DNA from: an uncultured Porphyromonas sp.
GTDB taxonomy: Bacteria; Bacteroidota; Bacteroidia; Bacteroidales; Porphyromonadaceae
Direction of reading: 5' to 3'
NCBI RefSeq assembly: GCF_915070105.1
Contig: NZ_CAJZFJ010000017.1
Location: 1-36,243, forward strand
DNA: 36,243 bases
This document shows, piece by piece, positions 25,501 to 31,440 of this stretch. Numbering within the stretch: the first letter of the stretch is position 1; every line of letters begins with the position of its first letter. The notes under the pieces were generated by a model. The model was not told the origin of the DNA, ran no database searches, and saw nothing but the letters and a program-made list of their open reading frames with translations. The position numbers were made by a program, and so were the translations under genes.

Positions 25501-25613
25501 AGGGCTTCTTTCCGTACACCGGTGACCTTGCCCGCGACTTGTAGTGTCTGTGCCCACGTATCCACCCCTGAGAGGAGGAGCAAGAGCACCAACACAAATG
25601 ATTTAATCTTCAT
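22512..25613 (-). CDS. SusC/RagA-family TonB-dependent outer-membrane transporter
   Basis: The product has 1033 residues with a signal peptide (about 1-21, GVDTWA). A carboxypeptidase-like regulatory domain (about 24-95) starts LQVAGKVTGVRKEALAGVQV and contains GTSRGTKTTDQGLYII. The plug domain shows LWVLNGVILG, then IERVRILTSSTETSAYGPRG and IAGVIEITSKQG. The barrel ends in LILTLRVGL. With the SusD gene 26 bp downstream it forms a SusCD import complex driven by TonB. Most SusC proteins have V-L-K-D-A-x-A-x-A-I-Y-G in the plug; here the middle is RILTSSTETSAYG, a divergent variant. The linker at about 95-120 is Ser/Thr-rich. No regulator (ECF sigma/anti-sigma) is adjacent. I do not see a convincing promoter box. 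Confidence 0.94.
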   Translation of the reverse strand: MKIKSFVLVLLLLLSGVDTWAQTLQVAGKVTGVRKEALAGVQVTIQGTSRGTKTTDQGLYIIELNEGQALEFTLRGYSRRIVVPTGRTLDVQMSLDSLSQTSPTDSTTTASSEEMTLSTGSRGATSILGSAKPLWVLNGVILGSDYGSIEDFIGANAKQVVAAKVPGLSIDNIERVRILTSSTETSAYGPRGIAGVIEITSKQGSGGSQSLNYSGEFTWRPTPSYNNINIMNSQQHVSLIQDMVDAGLFPIHEMGTKKDLGLIGQMYELFGKTDASGNPLLTNDAASRAAFLRAAERRNTNWFKELYQNSIIHQHTLSFNGGTSKTNFFASLTARVDPGWTIADKANTYSGNISADYRLLQNVRVGLKLIGEYATSEESGESPIKYAATTSRALSPRDYYTQDYVPFNIFEELRANRKNKTQQYLSIQGSIVWDVMKQLKASFVTDLKYTNTVTFTDNTEQSILARSMRAMQSTYIRNNNKNLYTDPDNPFALPMSILPEGGIRENKLRQRFLTSYKFNLDFHETFGRHQLRALGEIGVDVGSTETNTNLNYGVLFDLGRQAYFIPEAFKRLYEKGSNYYTIQNGVDNNVDFLTQVSYSYDERYSLVGLLRFDASNKFGPSRYIRWLPTWNVELGWAVHKEYFFPRLRPLSSLSLKVSYGLVADNPSVSNSLERIYSDIPWRPNSKEIGLTIKSLANHGLTYEKTRTLSFVASASAFKNRISATVDWYTRRSYDLVGPIYTQGVGGEVDKRGNVAELSSSGLQLQLMSTNIRTKTFTWQTGFSYLHKTNRITKLLSSPTVKTMTDISGFSYQGYPLSSVFSIPFLGLTDKGMPRFLNDRGAETLGDFNFQSTDVSSLRYSGTLVPTDLGSLTNILRYGKLALSINLSYQFGAVTRRRYITPMDDIRALPRDLVDRWVRPGDEAKTNIPRIPSNYAYQEYGRDNITNAYTAYNISDARTAKTDFVRLKEVSLEYTFARQFLRRTPVRNLSLKLQAQNLMLLYSDSRLRGDDPEYMYLSSMVPPKQLILTLRVGL

Positions 25614-26203
25614 GCAACAATCTTTCTATTAATGCGCCACTAAATTAGTCTTTTTTCTCCTACCCTTAGCGCTCTTACGTGTCTAAGGATCGCATTATGC
25701 TGTCTATTGAGGACGATTGACACGGGAGGTGGGGATGGCTCTGGATGGTTGGTCGGGGAAGCCTCGGAGGGAAGGGGGAGACTCTAGGGGACAGGTAGCA
25801 GAGGTACAGGGCTGACGCATGAAATCACCATAGTGCGAGAGCAAGGTCGTCAAGGAGCATACGCCGAAGATAGAAGATAGAAGTATCTGTGTCCTAGGTG
25901 TAGAGATCCCCAGCGTATACCTCCTACCGAGGAGGGATGAGTATACACGTGTGTACACAACTGTATACCCACGTGTACACAACTGTATACACGCGTGTAC
26001 ACAAGTGCGCTCTAAGTATCTCCTCTGTAGGGCTCGCTTGTATGTCTATTCCTTGGGGATAATGCCTAGGATCTTTAGTGATAGGCTAAGGCTCCCTGGG
26101 ATATGAATACCCCCGAAGATCCAAAGGTAGGAGTGTGCGAGCAAGATCATGCGTCGGCCCCGAGGTAGCAGTAGTACCCTAAGGGGCTTTCTAAGGCTTT
26201 TTG
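25614..26203. other. Gene-free divergent region between susC and proS
   Basis: No gene is supported. It holds repeat copy C (25808-26019). A second short segment at about 26137-26190 resembles the outer part of copy A (CATGCGTC-GGCCC, then ACCCTAAGGGGCT, against CATGCGTCAGCCCT and ACCCTGAAGGGGG) and may be a partial element or hairpin. The rest shows nothing I can name. Confidence 0.6.
25808..26019 (+). repeat. Dispersed intergenic element, copy C
   Basis: This is the inverted counterpart of copy A and the same orientation as copy B. In order it has AGGGCTGACGCATG at 25808-25821, GAAGTATCTGTGTCCTAGGT near 25890, the palindrome CCTCCTA-CC-GAGGAGG at 25920-25935 (one arm mismatch), and three 22-bp units at 25941-25962, 25963-25984 and 25985-26006. 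Each unit starts GTATAC and carries a GTGTACAC. The right end CGCTCTAAGTAT (26008-26019) is a degenerate form of CGCTCTCGGTAT in copy B. I find no clear left inverted end. Confidence 0.8.
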
Positions 26204-26211
26204 TACCTTTG
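26204..26211 (+). promoter_or_regulatory. -7 box TACCTTTG for proS operon
   Basis: It is an exact TAnnTTTG match, 38 bp before the proS ATG at 26250. Because the box overlaps an upstream in-frame GTG at 26211, it decides the proS start in favour of the ATG. Confidence 0.65.
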
Positions 26212-26249
26212 TGCCTCAAAGTAATATAGATAAGACATCTAAGACAATA

Positions 26250-27728
26250 ATGGCAAAGGAACTCAAGGAGCTTACCCCTCGCAGTGTGGACTACTCGCAG
26301 TGGTATCAAGACCTAGTGATTAAGGCTGATCTAGCCGAGAGCTCAGCGGTGCGTGGCTGTATGGTCATCAAGCCCTATGGCTATGCTATATGGGAGAAGA
26401 TGCAGCGTCAGCTGGATGATATGTTTAAGGAGACGGGGCACTCTAACGCTTACTTCCCACTCTTTATCCCGAAGAGCTTCCTAAGCCGTGAAGCCGACCA
26501 CGTCGAGGGCTTCGCCAAGGAGTGCGCTGTCGTGACCCACTACCGTCTGAAGACGAGCCCCGATGGGGGTGTCGTCGTCGATCCCGAGGCTCGCCTAGAG
26601 GAGGAGCTCATCGTGCGTCCTACCTCGGAGACCATCATCTGGAATACGTACAAGGGCTGGATCCAGTCCTGGCGTGACCTCCCTATCCTATGTAATCAGT
26701 GGGCGAACGTCGTACGCTGGGAGATGCGTACCCGTCTCTTCCTACGCACAGCAGAGTTCCTCTGGCAGGAGGGGCATACGGCACATGCTACGCAGGCCGA
26801 GGCTGAGGAGGAAGCGATGCGTATGGTGAATGTCTATGCGGACTTCGCCCGCAACTATATGGCGGTACCCGTGCACGTCGGGGTGAAGAGCGCCAACGAG
26901 CGCTTCGCTGGTGCCGTAGAGACCTATACTATCGAGGCGCTGATGCAGGATGGCAAGGCATTACAGAGTGGGACGTCACACTTCCTCGGGCAGAACTTTG
27001 CCAAGGCCTTTGATGTCACCTTCACCAACAAGGAGGGACAGCAGGAGCTCGTCTGGGCTACCTCCTGGGGGGTATCTACCCGCCTCATGGGCGCGCTCAT
27101 CATGAGCCACTCGGATGATAACGGTCTAGTCCTGCCTCCGAAGCTCGCTCCCTATCAGGTCGTCATTATCCCCATCTACAAGAGCCTAGAGCAGCGTGAT
27201 GAGATCACCCGCTATATCCAGCCTCTGCTCAGTGAGCTGAAGAGTCGTGGAATCAGCGTGCGCTACGACGATGCCGATAATAAAAAGCCCGGATGGAAGT
27301 TCTCCGAGTATGAACTCAAGGGCGTACCCGTACGTCTAGCCCTCGGTGGACGTGACATGGAGCAGGGTACGATCGAGGTCGCCCGCCGTGATACCCTCAC
27401 CAAGGAGACCCTCCCCTACGAAGGGATCGCAGACCACGTCGCTCAGCTCCTGGAGGACATCCAAGCCAATATCTACCAGAAGGCGCTCGACTATAGAGAG
27501 CAGCATACGATCACGGTAGACAGCTACGAGGAGTTCAAGGAGAAGATCGAGGAGGGTGGCTTCATCCTCGCCCACTGGGATGGTACGCCCGAGACGGAGG
27601 AGAAGATCAAGGCAGAGACCAAGGCCACCATCCGCTGTATCCCTCTCCTCGGCGACAAGACCCCGGGCAAGTGTATGGTTACCGGAAAGCCCTCTGCCCA
27701 ACGTGTCCTCTTCGCCCGTGCTTACTAA
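26250..27728 (+). CDS. proS: Prolyl-tRNA synthetase, archaeal/eukaryotic-like type
   Basis: With the ATG at 26250 (MAKELKELTPRSVDYSQWYQ) the product has 492 residues. Class II motifs are visible: ERFAGAVETYTIEALM, motif 2 as VVRWEMRTRLFLRTAEF with QEGHTAH, and motif 3 as GVSTRLMGALIMSHSD. The C-terminus ends in a tyrosine (VLFARAY), as is usual for the short ProS type without the bacterial editing insertion. An anticodon-binding domain lies at about 290-400 (VVIIPIYKS). It charges tRNA-Pro in the cytoplasm. The frame extends 13 codons upstream to a GTG, but that lies in the promoter box. It begins a run of genes with queF 28 bp downstream. Confidence 0.96.
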   Translation: MAKELKELTPRSVDYSQWYQDLVIKADLAESSAVRGCMVIKPYGYAIWEKMQRQLDDMFKETGHSNAYFPLFIPKSFLSREADHVEGFAKECAVVTHYRLKTSPDGGVVVDPEARLEEELIVRPTSETIIWNTYKGWIQSWRDLPILCNQWANVVRWEMRTRLFLRTAEFLWQEGHTAHATQAEAEEEAMRMVNVYADFARNYMAVPVHVGVKSANERFAGAVETYTIEALMQDGKALQSGTSHFLGQNFAKAFDVTFTNKEGQQELVWATSWGVSTRLMGALIMSHSDDNGLVLPPKLAPYQVVIIPIYKSLEQRDEITRYIQPLLSELKSRGISVRYDDADNKKPGWKFSEYELKGVPVRLALGGRDMEQGTIEVARRDTLTKETLPYEGIADHVAQLLEDIQANIYQKALDYREQHTITVDSYEEFKEKIEEGGFILAHWDGTPETEEKIKAETKATIRCIPLLGDKTPGKCMVTGKPSAQRVLFARAY

Positions 27729-27756
27729 TCACCTCCCTAGACCTATTTAGATCACT

Positions 27757-28227
27757 ATGGCAAGTATCAGAGACGGCGAGAACGAACTCTCCATCCTCGG
27801 GCGCAAGACCGAGTACCGGCAGGACTATGCCCCCGAGGTGCTCGAGGCCTTCACCAACAAGCATCAGGGCAATGACTACTGGGTGCGCTTCCACTGCCCT
27901 GAGTTCACCAGCCTCTGCCCCATCACCGGACAGCCCGACTATGCGACCATACACATCAGCTACATCCCTGATGTGAAGATGGTCGAGAGCAAGAGCCTCA
28001 AGCTCTACCTCTTCAGCTTCCGCAATCACGGTGCCTTCCACGAGGACTGTGTGAATATCATCATGAAGGATCTCATCGAGCTGATGAACCCTCGCTACAT
28101 CGAGGTCCTTGGGGACTTCACCCCACGGGGAGGCATCAGCATCCTTCCCTTCTGCAACTATGGCCGCCCCGGCACTAAGTACGAGGAACTCGCAAGCCAA
28201 CGCCTAGCCTCCTACCCCGTACGATGA
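27757..28227 (+). CDS. queF: NADPH-dependent 7-cyano-7-deazaguanine reductase
   Basis: The product has 156 residues, matching the short (unimodular) QueF type. The catalytic cysteine is Cys 54 in FTSLCPITGQPD, with Asp 61; the substrate-binding motif is VESKSLKLYLFSFRNHG (from residue 76), followed by HEDCVN. The enzyme reduces preQ0 to preQ1, which is then inserted into tRNA as the queuosine precursor. It lies 28 bp after proS and overlaps the next gene by 4 bp (ATGA), so translation is probably coupled. Other queuosine genes are not in the window. No preQ1 riboswitch is visible, which is expected since the gene is inside an operon. Confidence 0.97.
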   Translation: MASIRDGENELSILGRKTEYRQDYAPEVLEAFTNKHQGNDYWVRFHCPEFTSLCPITGQPDYATIHISYIPDVKMVESKSLKLYLFSFRNHGAFHEDCVNIIMKDLIELMNPRYIEVLGDFTPRGGISILPFCNYGRPGTKYEELASQRLASYPVR

Positions 28228-29105
28228 AGAAGGCACTGGCCATCATCAACCCTATCTCGGGTACAGGCTCCAAGAAGAGCCTGCCCGAGCTCCTCGGACG
28301 TGCCTACTCCGACCTCCCCTATGAGCTCTTCCTCACCTACACCAAGGAGGCTGGACATGGCTACGAGCTCGCTCGTCGAGCAGCTAGCGAGGGCTATGAT
28401 CACGTCATAGCCGTAGGTGGTGATGGTACAGTGAACGAGGTCGCACGTGCCCTCAGTCACACCGATACCGCCCTAGGCATTATCCCTAAGGGGTCGGGTA
28501 ATGGACTAGCACGAGCCATCGGCCTATCTATGTCAGCCGAGAAGGCCATTGCTACCCTTGTCTCTGGTCGTCGCCTCTTGATCGACTGCTGTGAGGTGGA
28601 GGGTATTCCATTCTTCTGTACCTGTGGTCTGGGCTTCGACGCAGCTGTCAGCAAGCAGTTCGCCGAGGCGGACACTAGAGGCCCCGTGACCTACCTACAG
28701 ACGATGATCAAGGAGTACACTCACTTCGTCCCCGACACCTATCGAGTGACGCTAGGCGAAGGGGAGGAGACCCTAGAGACCGAAGCCTTTGTCCTCGTCG
28801 TGGCCAATGCTTCGCAGTATGGCAACAATGCCTATATTGCTCCCGAAGCAGACCTCTCCGATGGCTTACTCGACCTAGCCCTTATCCGCCCCTTCAGTCC
28901 CCTAGAGGCTCCTATAGTCCTCGGGGATCTGATGCGTCGGCGATTGGGGGGCAACAAGTACTATAGTACGCAGCAGACGACACAGGTCTGTATCCAGCGT
29001 ACACACCCGGGGCCTGTGCACGTCGATGGTGAACCCCTCGAGCTCGGCACGACCATTCGGGTGAGCTTGCACCCCAAGGCTCTGCAGGTCATCGTCCCTG
29101 CCTAG
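28224..29105 (+). CDS. Diacylglycerol kinase-family lipid kinase (YegS/DgkB-like)
   Basis: The product has 293 residues. The catalytic-domain signatures are INPISGTGSKK near the N-terminus, VGGDGTVNEVA (residues 64-74), the glycine-rich nucleotide loop, and IPKGSGNGLARAIG. The C-terminal beta domain has FCTCGLGFDAAVSKQFAE, YIAPEADLSDGLLDLALIRP and HVDGEP. Family members phosphorylate diacylglycerol, sphingosine-type lipids or related alcohols with ATP at the inner membrane. Bacteroidota make sphingolipids, so a sphingoid-base or ceramide substrate is also possible; sequence does not decide. The start codon overlaps the queF stop (ATGA). It is followed by 185 bp without a gene. Confidence 0.9.
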   Translation: MKKALAIINPISGTGSKKSLPELLGRAYSDLPYELFLTYTKEAGHGYELARRAASEGYDHVIAVGGDGTVNEVARALSHTDTALGIIPKGSGNGLARAIGLSMSAEKAIATLVSGRRLLIDCCEVEGIPFFCTCGLGFDAAVSKQFAEADTRGPVTYLQTMIKEYTHFVPDTYRVTLGEGEETLETEAFVLVVANASQYGNNAYIAPEADLSDGLLDLALIRPFSPLEAPIVLGDLMRRRLGGNKYYSTQQTTQVCIQRTHPGPVHVDGEPLELGTTIRVSLHPKALQVIVPA

Positions 29106-29290
29106 TCTCAGGGAGGCTCTAGTTCTCCAGTCTGTGGGCTGGCTCTGCCTCCCTCAGCCTAGCTACCCACCACAGCGCTACTTCGCTCTCTTACCCTCCA
29201 CTGCTCGCAGTCCCGATCTCCACTTCCCTTAGCGGTCTTCCTCGCTCTTTGCTCATTCTTCTCTCGCTCCATTAGTTTGTCTTTCCCCTC

Positions 29291-29515
29291 ATGGCCAAGA
29301 AGCGTCGTACACCTCTCCCCACCTCTCGGCGGACGCATAGCCTGAATGTCCTGCTCAACGATAGGGAGTACAAGGCAATCCTCGATCATTGTGCCCAGCA
29401 TCACATCGCCAACCGCTCCAGCTGGATCCGCTCTGTGATCATGTCCGAGGTACTGCGTGAGCACGAGCGCAATGCTCCGATGCTCTTCGGCGAGGATGAG
29501 ATGTGCAGACCATGA
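29291..29515 (+). CDS. Small basic protein, ribbon-helix-helix-like, upstream of tadA
   Basis: The product has 74 residues: a basic N-terminus (MAKKRRTPLPTSRRTH), a short strand-like SLNVLLNDREYKAILDHC, then two helices (NRSSWIRSVIMSEVLREHER). The strand-helix-helix order and the N-R-S-x-W-I-R segment resemble ribbon-helix-helix DNA-binding proteins. Its stop codon overlaps the tadA ATG (ATGA at 29512-29515), so the two are likely translationally coupled. A weak -7-like TTAGTTTG lies at 29272-29279, too close to the start to be convincing. A role as a repressor or as part of a small plasmid-type antitoxin family is possible but unproven. No partner toxin is visible. Confidence 0.65.
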   Translation: MAKKRRTPLPTSRRTHSLNVLLNDREYKAILDHCAQHHIANRSSWIRSVIMSEVLREHERNAPMLFGEDEMCRP

Positions 29516-29955
29516 CCTATACACCCGAGGATGAGCGCTATATGCGCCTAGCACTGGAGGAGGCAGAGCAAGCCTTCCACGAGGGAGAGATCCCCATCGG
29601 TGCTGTCGTTGTCTGCGGGGGGCGAGTGATCGCCCGTGCTCACAATAGTGTGGAGCGACTCTCTGACCCCACAGCTCATGCCGAGCTCCTAGCCATCACC
29701 TCTGCCACCGAAGCCCTCGGAGGGAAGTACCTCCAGGGCTGTACGCTCTACGTGACGATAGAGCCCTGTACGATGTGTGCAGGTGCACTCTTTTGGTCTC
29801 GGGTAGAGCGTATTGTTTATGGAGCGAGTGAGCCTAAGTTTGGCTATGCGCTCCATGCTCCGAAGCTCTTTCCCCGAGGGGTACGTCTTGATCGGGGGCT
29901 TCTCGAAGCCGAAGCCCGAGAGCTCATGCAGCGTTTCTTCCACTCCCGCCGCTAG
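29512..29955 (+). CDS. tadA: tRNA-specific adenosine deaminase
   Basis: The product has 147 residues from the ATG at 29512; a GTG at 29503 would add three. The zinc site is complete: His 56 and Glu 58 in TAHAELLAI and Cys 86/Cys 89 in EPCTMCAGAL. The ends EEAEQAFHEGEIPIGAVVV and LMQRFFHSRR also fit. The enzyme converts adenosine 34 of tRNA-Arg(ACG) to inosine, an essential step in decoding CGN codons. A free nucleobase (guanine/cytosine) deaminase is a less likely alternative: the ALFWSRVERIVYGASEPKFG segment is TadA-like. It overlaps the small basic protein gene by 4 bp. Confidence 0.93.
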   Translation: MTYTPEDERYMRLALEEAEQAFHEGEIPIGAVVVCGGRVIARAHNSVERLSDPTAHAELLAITSATEALGGKYLQGCTLYVTIEPCTMCAGALFWSRVERIVYGASEPKFGYALHAPKLFPRGVRLDRGLLEAEARELMQRFFHSRR

Positions 29956-30062
29956 CCCTCTCCCCATGGCTCTTTCCGTCTAGTCTATCCTCTCTCCTAC
30001 CTGCTCGCTCCGTCCCGTCATAGACACATTCTGGAGCCCCTCTCTAACCACCTCTGTATCTG
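29956..30062. other. Short pyrimidine-rich spacer after tadA
   Basis: This is the gap between tadA and the first element with inverted ends. It is strongly C/T-rich on the plus strand. I see no terminator and no gene. Confidence 0.5.
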
Positions 30063-30212
30063 GCATTCCGAGAGGGTCAAAACGATCATACCGAGAGCGC
30101 AATTGCGCTCCTATAAAGAACGCCTCCGTCACCTTACATAGGTGACGGAGGCGTTCTTTACTAGTCCATCTAAGCGTCCATTATATGTAGTGTTCTAGCC
30201 CTCTCGGAATGC
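30063..30212. mobile_element. 150-bp MITE-like element with terminal inverted repeats
   Basis: Perfect 14-bp inverted ends are GCATTCCGAGAGGG (30063-30076) and CCCTCTCGGAATGC (30199-30212). Inside is a perfect 21-bp stem (30114-30134 with 30140-30160, loop TACAT) and a CATACCGAGAGCG motif at about 30088-30100. The ends are variants of that motif. The centre shares 22 identical nt with 363-384. There is no coding potential. I see no target-site duplication. A MITE-like, non-autonomous element is the best reading; a long structured RNA terminator is the alternative. Confidence 0.6.
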
Positions 30213-30270
30213 GCGTGATGAGGCTAGTGGTGAGAGCCTAGGTATGATAGGGGGGGGTAGGGGATAAGTC

Positions 30271-30750
30271 CAATAGGTCTAATAGGTGCAATAGGTCTAA
30301 TAAGGTAGTCTGCGAAGTCCTACCCAAGGTGTAGCTAGGTGGGGGTAGTCCAGTATAGCTAGGTATGGGGCTAGTATGTATAGGGTAGCTCATATATAGA
30401 GCTAGGTACAGGTGTGGTATAGTGGTAGGCAGGTAGGGCTAGTAGGGGGGAGCCTAGTCGGCGATGGTAGGACAGGCTAGTCGGCGATGATATGGTATAT
30501 AGGGGGAGAGCAGGGTAGCGGAGCAGGGATAGACATATGTCGTAGGCAGGTAGGGCTAGTAGGGGGGTAGTCGATGATGGTAGGATAGGCTAGTCGGTGA
30601 TGATATGGTATATAGGGGGAGAGTAGGGTAGAGGAGGCAGGAGGGTAGGCTCTAGTGGCAGTCTACCTCTCACGGGGTGTCCTATGCCCTCCCTTTAGGG
30701 AGATGTTCGGAGGTGAGTATTAGACCTATTACCCCCTATTCGACCTAATG
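30271..30750. repeat. G-rich tandem-repeat block with imperfect 32-bp inverted ends
   Basis: The left end 30271-30302 and the right end 30718-30750 are inverted copies with a perfect inner 13 bp (AATAGGTCTAATA / TATTAGACCTATT) and a few mismatches outward. The left end is itself part of a 9-bp tandem repeat of the form NNAATAGGT (30270-30305). The inside is strongly G/A-rich on the plus strand and has a direct repeat of about 110 bp, starting at 30425 and 30542 (GTAGGCAGGTAGGGCTAGTA). It has no usable ORF and no clear target-site duplication. It resembles tandem-repeat-bearing MITEs known in P. gingivalis (BrickBuilt type) in layout only. Confidence 0.6.
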
Positions 30751-31175
30751 ACTAGGGCAGGCTGACAGGACTAGGTCAGGTCGCGTGGCGTCTCCTACGT
30801 GCGTAAGATCCATGAGCTGCTTGATGAAAACCTCCTGCTTGGGTGTTTAGGGATGTGGAGTGGAACTTCTGTCTTCTCGAGGAAGTCGATCCCGATGTCT
30901 TTGAGGTGCGGAAGTCGTGGATCTTCGCATTCGATTAAAATGTGTGCGACTAATCCGTTGGTTGCTAATGCTTAATGATGAATGGGGGGTCCAAGAGAGT
31001 GTGGTTAAGAAGCGAGCGAAACACTTTTGCTTTTGCTGTTTTGCGTAAATACAAAGAACCATCTTTTTTACTCAGGAAAGGTACGTAATTCCCTGTAAAA
31101 GCAGATGAAGTAGAATGGCTTTATCTGCTCTTGTATAGAGGCTTTGGTTTTCTTCGGTGTCTGGCTTTAATATTG
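30751..31175. other. Transition region into A/T-richer restriction-modification DNA
   Basis: No intact gene is supported. Base composition shifts toward A/T from about 30,930 onward. Two short plus-strand frames look protein-like but are out of register: about 30790-30849 (SYVRKIHELLDENLLL) and 30861-30938 (LEEVDPDVFEVRKSWIFAFD then stop). They may be a decayed gene. The minus-strand frames here look like shadows. Confidence 0.4.
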
Positions 31176-31183
31176 TACCTTTG
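31176..31183 (+). promoter_or_regulatory. -7 box TACCTTTG for the restriction-modification locus
   Basis: It is an exact TAnnTTTG match, 34 bp before the ATG of the HTH gene at 31218, giving a leader of about 27 nt. It would drive the HTH gene, hsdR and hsdM. TTTG at 31143-31146 is too far upstream for a standard -33 box. Confidence 0.6.
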
Positions 31184-31217
31184 TATAGGTCTACTCTCTT
31201 AGAAATCAGATCAACAG

Positions 31218-31440
31218 ATGATGGTTGTAAGCAGGATAAAATCAGTATTAGCAGAAAAGCAAGTATCACGCAAATGGCTAGCACAAGAGATTGGGTGTAC
31301 TGAGAATACTGTGTCCCATTGGGTGTTCAACAAGCTACAACCCTCTCATGGGAAACTTTCGTGAAATTGCTGATGCCTTAGACATTGATATCCGAGACCT
31401 CCTTAGACTCTCAAAGAATAGATATGGGAACATTCAATGA
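31218..31440 (+). pseudogene. Frameshifted XRE-type HTH regulator upstream of hsdR
   Basis: The first frame (31218-31364) encodes 48 residues: MMVVSRIKSVLAEKQVSRKW, then LAQEIGCTENTVSHWVFNKL, a clear XRE helix-turn-helix, then QPSHGKLS and a stop. The expected continuation is in the +1 frame: 31348-31440 encodes REIADALDIDIRDLLRLSKN, the usual C-terminal part (I-A-D-A-L-D-I-D-I-R-D-L-L). A net +1 shift thus splits one gene. The second frame has its own ATG at 31348. Frame 1 and frame 2 overlap by 17 nt, and frame 2 and hsdR also overlap by 17 nt. Intact homologues commonly precede type I hsdR in Bacteroidota and may control it. Alternatives are a sequencing error or a two-part regulator. Confidence 0.7.

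Noticed and set aside
26211..26249. GTG-initiated 13-codon extension of proS
   Set aside because: The GTG lies in the -7 promoter box, so it would be upstream of or at the transcript start.
30847..31284. Minus-strand frames of 70-71 codons
   Set aside because: They run opposite to the HTH gene and promoter, have no support from composition, and look like shadows.
31342..31364. Programmed -1 frameshift at GGGAAAC in the HTH gene
   Set aside because: The heptamer is not in the correct zero-frame register and the needed shift is +1, so a mutation or assembly error is more likely.
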